From Skeletonema tropicum (Eukaryota; Bacillariophyta; Thalassiosirophyceae; Thalassiosirales; Thalassiosiraceae), in contig CM074128.1 of the NCBI GenBank assembly GCA_037178625.1, forward strand, positions 1,302,001 through 1,366,000: a stretch of DNA of 64,000 nt, in the 5' to 3' direction. The notes under the pieces are model-generated. The model ran no database searches and was not told the origin of the DNA. It saw nothing but the letters and a program-made list of their open reading frames with translations. Every line of letters begins with the position of its first letter. Positions within the stretch are counted from its first letter, which is position 1. Below, one piece after another: positions 1 through 9,629 of this stretch. Both the position numbers and the translations under genes were made by a program.

Positions 1-713
1 TGATTGGCTTAGATTTGATTGTTCAGGGGGGACACCCCCCCTTGCCCCCCCGTGTTTAGAATTTTCGATTGACTCTTTCTTTGATTGGCTTAGATTTGAT
101 TGTTCAGGGGGGGACACACGGAAGAGGCAAATGGACCTACTCGGATTCGCACGGAAGAGGCAAATGGACAATGGACCTAGGTACTCTAGAAAACCCGCGC
201 AGCGGCTAGACGAGCGTCAGCGAGGCTAGTGGTGATAAAAGAAGTAGTTCATGGTAGCTCATCTATTGGTCTGCCCTCGGGGGCATGCCCGCAAGTTTCT
301 CTAAAATGGAGACAAAAAGGTAAAACAGAAAAAAGATGTTATGAAGCAATATCTCGATTTTGGACCAGGGTGAAGCTACGATACTCAGTACAATAGCACA
401 AGAACAAGAACATGCAAGCACAGCAAGCACAACTCAACAAAACGTTGATGGTTGATGGAATTGATGGCTGATGGCGTTGAATCCCTGAAATGTACCCCCT
501 CAAATCTCGTGCGTACCCCCTTGCATAGTTCCAAAGTTTTCTACCCCCCTCAAAAGAGAGCGTGCCAGAAAGTACTGATTTCCTACGTACGTAGAAAAGG
601 CACCGCAGAAAATTTGAGCACGCACCATGGCCGCATTTTTTGCTCTACCATCGAATAATCTGACACACTACAACTTTCTATTGAGCCACCAGAGATAGAA
701 GGTTGCATTCAGT
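1..713. other. Intergenic start of window with a short direct repeat
   Basis: A 31-nt unit beginning TGATTGGCTTAGATTTGATT occurs at 1-31 and again at 82-112, each time running into a G-homopolymer and then GACAC. A second short unit, CGGAAGAGGCAAATGGAC, is repeated between about 119 and 170. The C-rich phrase around 497-555 (CCCCCTCAAA and similar) is also repeated. The only longer ORF here (452-658) shows no recognisable domain and I do not call it a gene. No RNA gene was recognised. Confidence 0.5.
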
Positions 714-728
714 ATGATGATACTATGA
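714..728 (+). promoter_or_regulatory. Minimal upstream ORF overlapping the start of the next gene
   Basis: ATG ATG ATA CTA TGA starts at 714 and stops at 726-728. The stop overlaps the ATG (725-727) of the adenosyltransferase gene in the arrangement ATGA. A scanning ribosome would meet the 714 and 717 ATGs first, so main-frame translation would need leaky scanning or termination-reinitiation. This holds only if the transcript starts upstream of 714, which the sequence does not show. Confidence 0.35.
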
Positions 729-2011
729 TTTTCAAAGCCATTTCAACCATATCCAGAACAGCACTGAATGCTACAAAGATAAACCACAACACATACCGCT
801 TCTCATCCAATTTTCCTCGAAAATCGACTTCGTCGATAGATCCAGTTACGATAGCGTACACCTCTATTGGTCTTCAAAATATGGCAGAAACAAAATCAAA
901 CAAAGACGATGCATCTATAACAGATATAGAAGATTTGCATCGTCATGCCATCATGAAGAAGCAAAGCACGTATATTGATCCAGCGACTGGATTCACAGTT
1001 TTTACAGAATTATCACACCTGAAGCGTGGTAAATGTTGTGGAAACATGTGTCGTCATTGTCCATACGGATGGTCAAATGTCCGAGGTACATCAGAAAATG
1101 CATCAAATGCGAGAGCTAAAAGTGGTGATAGAGAATGTACAGGACGCCTTGTAAAAAGTATATTAGATGGGACATATTATGATAATGATGAAGACACAAA
1201 TCCTTTAGCCACTAAATTGGAATCGAACGGTGCCAAATTGAACACAGTCAACAGCAATCTAACAGTAACTACCGATGCATCGAATTCTGCAAATATCACC
1301 AGAGGAAAAGGTGGAAGGGCTGGTGGTACTTTCACTTCTAAAAATGTTCCTTACACTAGGAATGGCGATAAGGGCACGTCACAACTTTTCACTGGAGAAC
1401 GGCGAAAGAAAGACGACATTCTCTTTGAAGCATTAGGTACTGTTGATGAGCTATGCTCCGTTGTAGGTGTGGTATATGCTGAGCTAAGAGCTGCAGAGAA
1501 AAGAGCATCTACTGAAAATGGGAGTGCATCGACGAAGTCAATATACGGAGAGCTCCCTGAGCAACTTTTGGAAGTAATGAGTCGTCTGTTTGATGTTGGA
1601 AGTCACGTTGCAAAGCCAGTGCCGAATATCAAAGAAATGGATCATTCACAAAAAGGAACCAAAGGATTTTCTTCTGATCATACTGCAGTGCTCGAAGAAT
1701 GGATTGATGCAATGACTGAAGAGCTTCCAGAGCTGACAAGTTTTATTCTTCCAACTGGCAGTGTAGCATCATCTAATCTTCACGTCGCAAGAACTGTATG
1801 TCGGCGAGCAGAGAGACGAATGGTTCCCTTAGTGCAGGAAGAGGGAACGTGCGACCCGGATGCGCTCTCGTATGTCAATAGGTTATCTGACTACCTTTTC
1901 ACAGCTGCTAGATATGTCAACTTTTGCGACGGAAGTGATGAAACTCAGTATAGAAAGGCGAGAAGCATTGTTCAAAGAGAACTTATTACTGTTAAACTAA
2001 GCGACAAATAA
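725..2011 (+). CDS. ATP:cob(I)alamin adenosyltransferase (PduO/MMAB type) with N-terminal DUF5522 domain
   Basis: A 428-residue protein with two modules. Residues 81-120 match DUF5522: YIDPATGF followed by the Cys cluster [13 protein letters not shown], probably a metal site. Residues 209-400 are a PduO-type cobalamin adenosyltransferase, with the ATP-binding start [20 protein letters not shown], then [16 protein letters not shown] near 340 and the Arg-rich helix [12 protein letters not shown]. The enzyme adenosylates cob(I)alamin, in eukaryotes for mitochondrial methylmalonyl-CoA mutase. The first 37 residues are rich in Arg, Ser and Thr without acidic residues, which fits a mitochondrial presequence. 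Residues 121-208 are a low-complexity linker. A four-codon uORF overlaps the start. The family call is firm; the role of the DUF5522 part is unknown. Confidence 0.88.
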   Translation: MIFKAISTISRTALNATKINHNTYRFSSNFPRKSTSSIDPVTIAYTSIGLQNMAETKSNKDDASITDIEDLHRHAIMKKQSTYIDPATGFTVFTELSHLKRGKCCGNMCRHCPYGWSNVRGTSENASNARAKSGDRECTGRLVKSILDGTYYDNDEDTNPLATKLESNGAKLNTVNSNLTVTTDASNSANITRGKGGRAGGTFTSKNVPYTRNGDKGTSQLFTGERRKKDDILFEALGTVDELCSVVGVVYAELRAAEKRASTENGSASTKSIYGELPEQLLEVMSRLFDVGSHVAKPVPNIKEMDHSQKGTKGFSSDHTAVLEEWIDAMTEELPELTSFILPTGSVASSNLHVARTVCRRAERRMVPLVQEEGTCDPDALSYVNRLSDYLFTAARYVNFCDGSDETQYRKARSIVQRELITVKLSDK

Positions 2012-2095
2012 TGTGCCGAACTTATTACGACACAGGACTACTACTGACAAATAATAGACACAACTAAAGAATCACAAGAAGCATCTCCTGCTCAT

Positions 2096-4018
2096 TCATG
2101 CGCTAACTGGTTCCGCTTCAGGGACATTCTCATTCGAAGAAATTGATGTCTCATCTAACTCAGTGGCAACGTCGCCACCTTTTCCAAAGATTTTATCTTT
2201 CACAACGTTGCGGGTGCTCATTTCTGCCGCAAGCAACTCAACTTCGTCAACACTCAAAAACTCATTTCCTCCATGTGCCATCATGTGCTGAGCATCGTTT
2301 TGACGGACATAATCGAGCCACGTCTGCTCTCCATCACGATCAATGTCGAGTTCATCCATGACCGTTTGTACGTCAACATCTTCACCAGTGTACGAGTCCT
2401 CCCACATAGGATCAAAATAGTCTTCCTTGATCTTCTTCACTTCGGCTTCACTATCAATGATGACTCCCCACTCAGCAAGATCACACATGTATAGATTCTG
2501 CGAGCCAATGTAGGTTGACACATCGTCCACAATGAAGTGCTTGGAATGAAGCCCGATAGTCTTGCCATCTTCGTACATACTGTTCTTGTCATGTCGGCAA
2601 AAGCAAATGCGAAGATTGTCCGTCACCATCGCGCGTAGCCTGCCATCGTCAACATCTGCGTGATTCTTCTTGATGGACTTGATGATTTCAGCTGCGACAT
2701 CGCAGCAAGACCACCCATTGCCATAGTTAGCTTCAGTTCCTTTCAATCCTCCTGGGATCGAGTTAGGATTTGACACCACCATCTCAATATCTACTCCACG
2801 CTGGTAGATAGCCTCTCCAATTGCAGCCAAATACGCCTTGGGCCACTTTAGACCGGGTAGAGCTTTCTTCGTGCCAGGGACCGTTACAGGACCAATGTCT
2901 TGTAGTACAAGGCGAATGATTTTTTGAGAAGAGTTGATCATGGCGATGATTGCATCATCAGCCGAACGGTACTTATAAATCATGGTTCCCAGCCTTCCAA
3001 TGGTAATCATTGGGACACTGTCAACGAGGCCCTCTTTCTCCACATTAGAGTTCATCCTCGAATAGTTGGCCGTCTTGGCCACCTTCTTCTTGGTAAACAC
3101 AGGGGGGAATGTGTTTGCCACTCCTTCTGGCCATTCACTAACAGTCACACGAGTTTTCAATACCGTAGGCATAGCATCGGGCATCATATCAACGCATCCT
3201 CCAATGCAGGTCTCTTGCTTTTGTTGAATGAATTCCCATTGCAAGTTTGCAAATCGATGTCCATCCCTAGCAACAGATCCTTCGAATTCAACTGACAGAT
3301 CGTGAACTGGGTTGTTCTTGAGGTAATGCTGATCCCACAGGTTGTGTCCTCCCGTGTGCAAGAAGACTCCATCAACTGCAATGAGCTTTGCATGATTCCA
3401 GCTAAAGCCCTTACGCCATGCTCCTACCCAAACTTGCATGTTGGCATCTTGGGGTAAATCCTCTGTCAATGCCTTAATTTTTTCAAAGAATAATAGATCA
3501 GAGCTGTGTCATCTATTAAATTTTGTACATGCACATATCACTTGACTCACCTTAAGGACAGCACTACAATTCACGGGCATGCCCACAATGTTGCCGACGA
3601 GGAGACGAACAATGATCGTATCTTTTGCCGTCTTGGAACGTTCCGCAACCTTTTCAATTGCAGCTTTGAATTCTGACGTGAACTTGCCATCAGGTGGACC
3701 CAAGCTCATAATGTCACACCACTTCTCGGTACGGCTAATGATCTCACCCATCTTTTCGGGAAACCAATCATCGTTACCCTCCTCTGGATCTTTTGAACTT
3801 CCCCAAACATTCAAGGGAGTTTGATGGACACTTCCAACGACCTTACCGCTCGTTACGTTCCACATCTTTTCGTGATAATGGTTGTGTTTACTGCCGAGGA
3901 CCTTGTGCACCGCATCTCCGACATAGGTGAGACCGACGGCCTCTGCGTCAAACACCTCATCTCCAGACGATTCATCATCGCCCTTGTTGCAAAATAGCTT
4001 GTTTACGAAGGAGTTCAT
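2096..4018 (-). CDS. Phospholipase D-like protein, two exons
   Basis: Exon 1 is 4018-3551 and exon 2 is 3472-2096; the 78-nt intron (3550-3473) has donor GTGAGT and acceptor TTAAG, phase 0. The spliced product has 614 residues. Two HKD-type motifs mark the PLD superfamily. The first is NHAKLIAVDG followed by the GGHNLWD loop; the second is LHSKHFIVDD followed by IGSQNLY. Both have the His, Lys and Asp of the catalytic site, so the protein is likely active on a phosphodiester, lipid or nucleic acid. No signal peptide or membrane segment is evident. The 3' end lies 84 bp from the stop of the adenosyltransferase gene on the other strand. The substrate cannot be read from the sequence. Confidence 0.82.
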
Positions 4019-4054
4019 GGTGGTTTCTTATGAGAGGTTAGTAGGGTGGAATGT

Positions 4055-4526
4055 TGTAGGTACTTTTCTAGTATTCTGTGGGAGCAAGTATGGGAACAGT
4101 GGGAGTTGAGAGTACTCAGCTCACTTGGATGAGCACGTTGGTTTGTGCGTTGAGATTGAAAACAAGACCAGGAGCTCGAGCGATCCTGCATGCATACCAG
4201 ATTTTTTCTGTACAGATTCCTCTGTAGGTACTTCTATGTCAGTGGAAGGTAATGAGCTGCAAGATTCATGAGAATCACATTGACTTCAGCTGTAGGTACT
4301 TTTCTAGTATTCTGTGGGAGCAAGTATGGGAACAGTGGGAGTTGAGAGTACTCAGCTCACTTGGATGAGCACGTTGGTTTGTGCGTTGAGATTGAAAACA
4401 AGACCAGGAGCTCGAGCGATCCTGCATGCATACCAGATTTTTTCTGTACAGATTCCTCTGTAGGTACTTCTATGTCAGTGGAAGGTAATGAGCTGCAAGA
4501 TTCATGAGAATCACATTGACTTCAGC
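4055..4526. repeat. Two-copy 236-bp tandem duplication
   Basis: The segment 4055-4290 is followed directly by an apparently identical copy at 4291-4526. Each copy begins TGTAGGTACTTTTCTAGTAT and ends GACTTCAGC. I saw no difference between copies, so the duplication is recent or kept uniform. It ends 8 bp before the tRNA-Ile gene and starts just upstream of the PLD-like start codon, so it duplicated the shared upstream region. No ORF of interest lies inside. Confidence 0.9.
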
Positions 4527-4534
4527 TCTCGTAA

Positions 4535-4608
4535 GCCTTCGTAGCTCAGCTGGTTAGAGCGTGGGTCTAATAAACCCAAGGTCGTGAGTTCGATCCTCAT
4601 CGAGGGTA
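4535..4608 (+). tRNA. tRNA-Ile (anticodon AAT)
   Basis: A full cloverleaf can be drawn. The acceptor GCCTTCG pairs with CGAGGGT (two G-U pairs). The D arm has stem GCTC/GAGC, the anticodon stem is TGGGT/ACCCA with loop CTAATAA, and the T arm is GTGAG-TTCGATC-CTCAT. Loop positions 34-36 read AAT, so the gene encodes tRNA-Ile(AAU), normally deaminated to IAU in eukaryotes. It has no intron and CCA is not encoded. The internal A box (TAGCTCAGCTGG) and B box (GAGTTCGATCC) are present. Confidence 0.95.
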
Positions 4609-4611
4609 TCC

Positions 4612-4624
4612 TTTTTACCTTTTT
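4612..4624 (+). terminator. RNA polymerase III terminator after tRNA-Ile
   Basis: T5 at 4612-4616 and T5 at 4620-4624 begin four bases after the discriminator base, the usual pol III stop. Confidence 0.75.
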
Positions 4625-5930
4625 GCAGGACGTTTGAGTGGAGATGTTACGATGATGCACATCCTTGCACATCACTGCAAGTACCTAACTACTGGCGGGA
4701 AATAATTGTCACTGTCGCGTCGTGACAGCTCACAATTTTCACACACAAATCACTAACAAAATTGTAATAGTCTAAATATGGCCATGTTGCCCGACGAAAA
4801 TTCATAGATCAGTTGAAAGATAGCATCCCAAACAGTATATGTACAATATCTGATGCGGAAGAAACTATAATTCATCGAGATAGAGCACCTACCGACGAAT
4901 TTGTGACCAATAACTGCTATTTCGAGCTAGAATGACGCATGCCTACGGCAGATCTGCATGCCTGTACTGCTGCTGCTATGCGAGTATACTGCAAATAACG
5001 TTGACCAGTGGTTCTATCGAAAGCTAATAGTCTGTACTATCGTATTATGGTCGACTATTTGTGTTAGGGGTCGACATGGAGGCATAGAACCTCCATGTAA
5101 GGGTGTAGAACTCGTGTTTTTTGTGTTTTGTTAGTGTTTTGTGTGGAGTTTCAGTGACAGTGACAATTTTTTCCAGTGAAAATTTTTTCCCGCCAGTAGC
5201 TAATCTATTTGTCTTATTGTGGGACGTTTTGCATGGAGATGTAACGATGATGAACATCTCTGTAAAAAGCAGGTTACTTATTATTGTATCGTACTTATCG
5301 ACTTGTAGTGTTGTGACTAACTTTTACCTGCCAATTCCACCATGGCATGGAGTCCAAGAGCGACATCATTTTATGAGCTAAATACCTTTATGTGTGGGAG
5401 AGGATGGCAATGGGAAGTGAGACCCAATGGGATGCAGCTTATTGAGTTCACAAAACCAACACATAAGTTACACAAGAAGAGTAGTATGTTTTGTGTTGTT
5501 TTGCCCTCTAAGTTTATCATTGTTTTCTCTACATCTACAAAGACACACAAAACACACACACATCAACTCAAGTCGAGGAAAACCCTTCTGCCTTTTTTGG
5601 CAGGCAAGCTCAATGTATGCACAAGGTTGGTGCTTGTGAGGATTTGCATTGCCCACTTGAGTATTAACTTAAGAATTAAGTGACACAAAAAAATCACATG
5701 ACGATTGCCGCCTTGTGTCACACAATTCACACAGCACCTAAACATGCACACCATGTGACAAAAGCGAAAAAATTGCAGTGCCCACATTCAATACTTAAAG
5801 CATTTGAACTCAAAACGACAAGATTATATATGTGCATATCATAGATGTATGAGTATGTGTTGAAAAGAATAATCAACTATGTGGTACTTTGATAGGATCA
5901 TAAATATAATTTTGACCGTATCTAATATCT
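4625..5930. other. Intergenic region between tRNA genes, with diverged internal repeats
   Basis: No gene is supported; the short ORFs here have no domain and low-complexity GT/CA-rich composition. Two roughly 40-bp segments (about 4629-4668 and 5223-5262) share GGAGATGTWACGATGATG and look like diverged copies. Beside them CTACTGGCGGGAAA (about 4691) and TTTTCCCGCCAGTAG (about 5186) are in opposite orientation, as are GTCACTGTC and GACAGTGAC. This suggests an old duplication with rearrangement. The stretch about 5100-5600 is rich in GTTTTGTGTG and ACACACAAAACA. Confidence 0.5.
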
Positions 5931-6021
5931 TCTCTCGATAGCTCAGTTGGTAGAGCGGTGGACTGTAGTGGCGAACGCCAAGGAATCCATCGGTCACTGG
6001 TTCGATTCCGGTTCGAGAGAA
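5931..6021 (+). tRNA. tRNA-Tyr (anticodon GTA) with 16-nt intron
   Basis: The acceptor TCTCTCG pairs with CGAGAGA, discriminator A. The D arm is GCTC/GAGC, the anticodon stem GTGGA/TCCAT, the loop CT-GTA-G..A, and the T arm is followed by TTCGATTC. Between G37 (5968) and A38 (5985) lies a 16-nt intron at 5969-5984, the canonical eukaryotic position removed by the tRNA splicing endonuclease. The sequence closely follows the general eukaryotic tRNA-Tyr pattern (CTGTAG, intron, ATCC). Confidence 0.95.
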
Positions 6022-6023
6022 TC

Positions 6024-6027
6024 TTTT
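6024..6027 (+). terminator. Pol III terminator after tRNA-Tyr
   Basis: TTTT at 6024-6027 starts three bases after the tRNA 3' end. Confidence 0.65.
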
Positions 6028-6345
6028 GCTCAACTTCCCCATTGAGTCTCCATTATATTAGTTTTGCTCCACTTCCTAAGGAGAGACTCTCAATGCTCAT
6101 TTTTATGCATTGAATGATATTTATACTAAGAGAGCACAATAGACGTGGGCGGAAGTTGTTTTGGTAGCATTATGGTGCCTAATCCGAGTACGATACCTAC
6201 AATATTCATACTATGATGGCATAAAAAAAGGAGCTCTTGGAAGCCGAAAGCTTTTCCGACACGTTGTCATTTTAAAAATATTTATTATTCATTTACGACC
6301 GCACATTCGAGATGGACGTGCAGCCAAGAGAAGAATCATCACGTC
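6028..6345. other. Intergenic, AT-rich, upstream of WW-domain gene
   Basis: No ORF with a recognisable domain and no RNA gene seen. It presumably contains the promoter of the following gene. Confidence 0.4.
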
Positions 6346-7833
6346 ATGATGAAGGCCATCAGCTGCTCTCCCGAGGAAAACATGTCTGCCATAACCACGC
6401 CAACTTGCATTGGCAAAGATCCTCCAGGCAGCGGGACTCTCTTTGATCGCATAACAGGATTTTCGAACGAAAAGGCAAAGTTCAGCAAAGATGGACGTCG
6501 CTCTTCAACCCCCGATTCCTTCTCCTCCTCTCCTCCAATTGATTTCGATAAAACTCCACCGAGAGGTCGACTTGAAACTACTGTGCTGGATTTCGACAAT
6601 GTGGTCCATTCTCCCAAGCGACAACATCTGTTTACAGAGGCTGCTTCAAACGTTTCCTTCCTGGACTGTGCAATAACCCCGATTAAGAGGGAAAAGTCGA
6701 GACCATCCCCTGTGGCAGTTGAGGAGCGATCTGAAAGAAGCAACAACACAAGCGCGACGCTCTCTTTCTCACGTAGCGAGCAAAGCATCGCGAATGAGTG
6801 GAGGGAAGTGAAAGATCCGGTTTCGGGCAAGATGTATTATTATAACAGATTGACTCGCATCTCAAAGTGGAAGCTACCAAAGGGAGCCGTTTTACGGAGA
6901 TCAGCAAAACACAAAAGCAACAACACGAGCGCGACGCTGTCAATCACACGCAGCGAGCAATCTCACGATCGAAACAACGTCTACTCGCATAGCTTTGCTA
7001 CTGCTGTTACCGACGAGTCCTCTCTAAGCCATCTGCATAACAGTCTACATCAAGATAGCGAAAGAAAGATTCAGGGAATCTCCTCATCCCAAACAGCGCC
7101 GGCGTCAGATCATTCGTCTCCTCAAAGTCAAAGATCAGATCGTTCCTCTCAAACATCGTCGAATCATTCCTATTCTCCTCAATCTGTAGATGATAAAAAC
7201 ATCGCTTCCTCAGCAAAAAGCGATATCAAGAGCCCACAAGATACGACGATGACTGTAGGACCAGGACTATTGTTCTGCTTGTACTGTGGTGTCAAATGTA
7301 GGTCATTATCGATGCTCGAATCACATTTACAGCAATGCTCTTGCTTCATCAAAATGCAAGACCCAGACTTGCTCTCGACGCAGATGGAGATTGAGCGAAT
7401 GATGTTTAGTCTATGGTCCAAGACTGGATCCAATACACATGACACTGATACAAGCAGTGTAAAAGAACCTCTACAAAGTCCAATCAAGGAGACATTCGTA
7501 AGTAGAAGCCACGGCCAAGGTCCTTTCCAGTCTCCATTCAAAGAAAATGAACGCAACAAGAGTAGACAAACTTTCTCCTCACCAAAGTTCAATATTCGTG
7601 ATCAGCGTAACAACAGGATCGACTTTTGCATCGACAAGAAAACTTGTCCTTTCTGTGACGAAGAGTTGGTCGGCGGCGATCAATTCTCTTCTCACCTGTT
7701 GAAGTGCACTGAAAGAAAGAGGAGAAGGAACATAAGGAGAACACCCAAGAAAGACACTGTTGTTGCTGAGGAGATTCCGCCAAGGTTCAGAGCTGGAAGT
7801 AGAACCCCAGGCCGTCGCATGCCTTGGGAATGA
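6346..7833 (+). CDS. WW-domain protein with two C-terminal CxxC zinc fingers
   Basis: A 495-residue, Ser-rich, mostly disordered protein. Residues 149-181 form one WW domain: EWREVKDPVSGKMYYYN then ISKWKLP, with both Trp (152, 175) and the Pro. It is flanked on each side by a near-identical peptide, SNNTSATLSFSRSEQS before and SNNTSATLSITRSEQS after. Two C2HC-like fingers follow: FCLYCGVKC...HLQQC (310-331) and CPFCDEEL...SSHLLKC (434-454). A basic RRTPKK-type tail suggests nuclear location. WW domains bind Pro-rich or phospho-Ser-Pro ligands, so an RNA-processing or transcription role is plausible but not shown. No ortholog name is justified. Confidence 0.75.
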   Translation: MMKAISCSPEENMSAITTPTCIGKDPPGSGTLFDRITGFSNEKAKFSKDGRRSSTPDSFSSSPPIDFDKTPPRGRLETTVLDFDNVVHSPKRQHLFTEAASNVSFLDCAITPIKREKSRPSPVAVEERSERSNNTSATLSFSRSEQSIANEWREVKDPVSGKMYYYNRLTRISKWKLPKGAVLRRSAKHKSNNTSATLSITRSEQSHDRNNVYSHSFATAVTDESSLSHLHNSLHQDSERKIQGISSSQTAPASDHSSPQSQRSDRSSQTSSNHSYSPQSVDDKNIASSAKSDIKSPQDTTMTVGPGLLFCLYCGVKCRSLSMLESHLQQCSCFIKMQDPDLLSTQMEIERMMFSLWSKTGSNTHDTDTSSVKEPLQSPIKETFVSRSHGQGPFQSPFKENERNKSRQTFSSPKFNIRDQRNNRIDFCIDKKTCPFCDEELVGGDQFSSHLLKCTERKRRRNIRRTPKKDTVVAEEIPPRFRAGSRTPGRRMPWE

Positions 7834-7940
7834 TTGTAATAGTGACAAAGTGATACTAAGTAGTAGCATAACTTGTTAGCATTCATTTATGCATGTGAAC
7901 ATTGTTTGTGTCTGTGTCTGTGCACACGATCATCATCACA

Positions 7941-8546
7941 TTAAAACTTCATTACAGTTGCCTTTAATGCATCCAACTCTTCATAAATCGTAGCAATGAT
8001 TGCTGCACTCTCCACCGACACTTTCACACTAACTTTCGTATACTTTTTGCCTCTCGGTGTAACTCTCATTTCAAAACTAGCTGCATCGGGTCCCAACACT
8101 GACTCTACCACTGCTCTTACTTTTCTTTCATAATTGTCGCATGGATCTTCCGTCTCAGCTTTCTTTCCAACCACAGTAAACGTATACTCTGTGGGAAAGT
8201 TGAGCATTGCACCAAGAATATTTCCCGATTGGTTCTCGTCATCCACTTTTCCTTCTGGCAGATCGTACGTTCCCATCAAGGCGTGCACCTTGTATTTAAA
8301 TCTATCTGTCAAGTCCATTCCTCCGTTGTCCATTGTTGCTGAAGCTGATGATATCATCGTTTCGGTAGTAGCAGAATCTGTGGCATCATTCTCGTTGACG
8401 GCTTCGTTGTCATTATCTTCGGCAGATAATAGAGTCAGAGATCTGGAGCCAGAACTTGTGATGAGAGTGAAGCAGTTGACACGAGATATCGTGATGCATG
8501 CGATCGCATAGATTAGTGAGGTAGAGAAGGACTGTATACACTTCAT
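7941..8546 (-). CDS. DUF493 (YbeD-like) protein, probably plastid-targeted
   Basis: 201 residues. The C-terminal half (about 112-201) has the DUF493 features: FPTEYTFTVVGKK, a central VVESVLG, RVTPRGKKYTKVSVKVSVES and the final helix IYEELDALKATVMKF. The N-terminus has a hydrophobic signal segment ending VNCFTLITSS, i.e. a Phe just after the likely cleavage point, as in diatom plastid precursors. Residues 45-75 are acidic and disordered. Bacterial YbeD is a small ferredoxin-fold protein with possible regulatory (ACT-like) role; function here is unknown. Confidence 0.75.
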   Translation of the reverse strand: MKCIQSFSTSLIYAIACITISRVNCFTLITSSGSRSLTLLSAEDNDNEAVNENDATDSATTETMISSASATMDNGGMDLTDRFKYKVHALMGTYDLPEGKVDDENQSGNILGAMLNFPTEYTFTVVGKKAETEDPCDNYERKVRAVVESVLGPDAASFEMRVTPRGKKYTKVSVKVSVESAAIIATIYEELDALKATVMKF

Positions 8547-8785
8547 CGTTTAATCAATACAATTCTGATCAATAGTGGAGACTGTGCACTTAAGTATCAT
8601 CTACTGCGCTGCAAAGGTGACATGGCACTGGCATGGTGAAAAAAATGCAAAGGGTGGTGAGTGACGAGGTTTTATTTTTGATTTTGGGACTCCGCCTGTC
8701 GGGGAGTCTTTATCGACAGCACGCAGTAGCACGCAGCCACCGACCGCTGCGCCACCGACCACCGACCGCGTAAAACAAAACAACC

Positions 8786-9481
8786 ATGGCGTCCCCTCTT
8801 GCCACCAAGCGCCTCCAAAGAGAGCTAAAAGCTCTCCACAAAAATCCCCTCTCCAACCCCAAAATCGTGGCCATGCCCAACGAAAAAAATATCCTTGAAT
8901 GGCACTACGTAATTGAATCACCAAGCGATGATCCCAAGTCCCCCTACGCGGGAGGGTTTTATCACGGCAAACTCATTTTTCCAAAGGAATACCCCTACAA
9001 ACCTCCAGGTGTGATCATGCTCACCCCCAATGGACGGTTCAAGCCGAATAGAAGATTATGTCTCAGTATGAGCGACTTTCATCCAGAAAGTTGGAATCCC
9101 ATGTGGTCAGTGTCGACGATTTTAATGGGATTATATTCCTTCATGGTGGACACCAAGCCAACGACTGGGAGTATAGAAACGACTACTGCTGCCAAGCGAA
9201 CGTTTGCGGCACAGAGTTTGGCGTATAATGTTAAGAATGATGAGATGTTTTGCTCATTATTTCCGGAGTATGTGGAGCTGTGGGAGGAGAGAGAGAAACA
9301 ACGAAAGGAGGCATTGGCCGCTCAGGGGATAGACGTGACACAAGAAGAGGATGATAACAATAAGGCACTTGCTAGTGCAAATGGTGAGATGTTGATTGGG
9401 GGAAACGATTTAGTAGCATATGGAGCTGGTTTGGTTGCCATTCTATCCATCTTGTTTGCAACCCTTCGATTCTTCTACTAA
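8786..9481 (+). CDS. Ubiquitin-conjugating enzyme E2, UBE2J/Ubc6 type, ER tail-anchored
   Basis: 231 residues. The N-terminal UBC fold starts ATKRLQRELKAL, has PKEYPYKPPG and the catalytic stretch RRLCLSMSDFHPESWNP with Cys92. The long insertion WNPMWSVSTILMGLYSFM and TTGSIETTTAAKR are typical of the J subfamily. The C-terminal residues from about 208 (DLVAYGAGLVAILSILFATL) form a single tail anchor, placing the catalytic domain on the cytosolic face of the ER for ERAD. A second possible 3' end exists: donor GTGAGA at 9384 and acceptor TATAG ending at 9525 would remove the tail anchor in frame and join an exon 9526-9629 encoding a Lys-rich soluble tail. Confidence 0.92.
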   Translation: MASPLATKRLQRELKALHKNPLSNPKIVAMPNEKNILEWHYVIESPSDDPKSPYAGGFYHGKLIFPKEYPYKPPGVIMLTPNGRFKPNRRLCLSMSDFHPESWNPMWSVSTILMGLYSFMVDTKPTTGSIETTTAAKRTFAAQSLAYNVKNDEMFCSLFPEYVELWEEREKQRKEALAAQGIDVTQEEDDNNKALASANGEMLIGGNDLVAYGAGLVAILSILFATLRFFY

Positions 9482-9525
9482 AACAAAATGTTGTTTGCAT
9501 GTACACAATCGACTCCACAATATAG

Positions 9526-9629
9526 AAATGATTGCGGGGTTAGATTTGGGGGAACCTGCTGCGCCTGCACCTGCACCTGCAGCTACAGCTAAAAAAAATA
9601 AGAAGAAAAAGAACAGGAAGAAAAAATGA
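9526..9629 (+). CDS. Possible alternative last exon of the E2 gene (Lys-rich tail)
   Basis: After an acceptor TATAG (9521-9525) the reading frame AA-ATG-ATT-GCG stays open to TGA at 9627. Joined to donor GTGAGA at 9384, which leaves phase 1 (G+AA), it adds a Glu and then 33 residues: MIAGLDLGEP, an Ala-Pro run, and KKNKKKKNRKKK. The 142-nt intron would remove the transmembrane tail exactly. The phase fit and the open frame support it. No transcript evidence is available, and a chance fit cannot be excluded. Confidence 0.35.

Noticed and set aside
452..658. 68-codon ORF at the left end
   Set aside because: Contains no domain, lies in low-complexity C-rich DNA and has no splice partner that I can see.
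5342..5787. Overlapping ORFs of 60-113 codons on both strands between the tRNA genes
   Set aside because: They arise from GT/CA-rich low-complexity sequence and overlap each other in several frames; none has family features.
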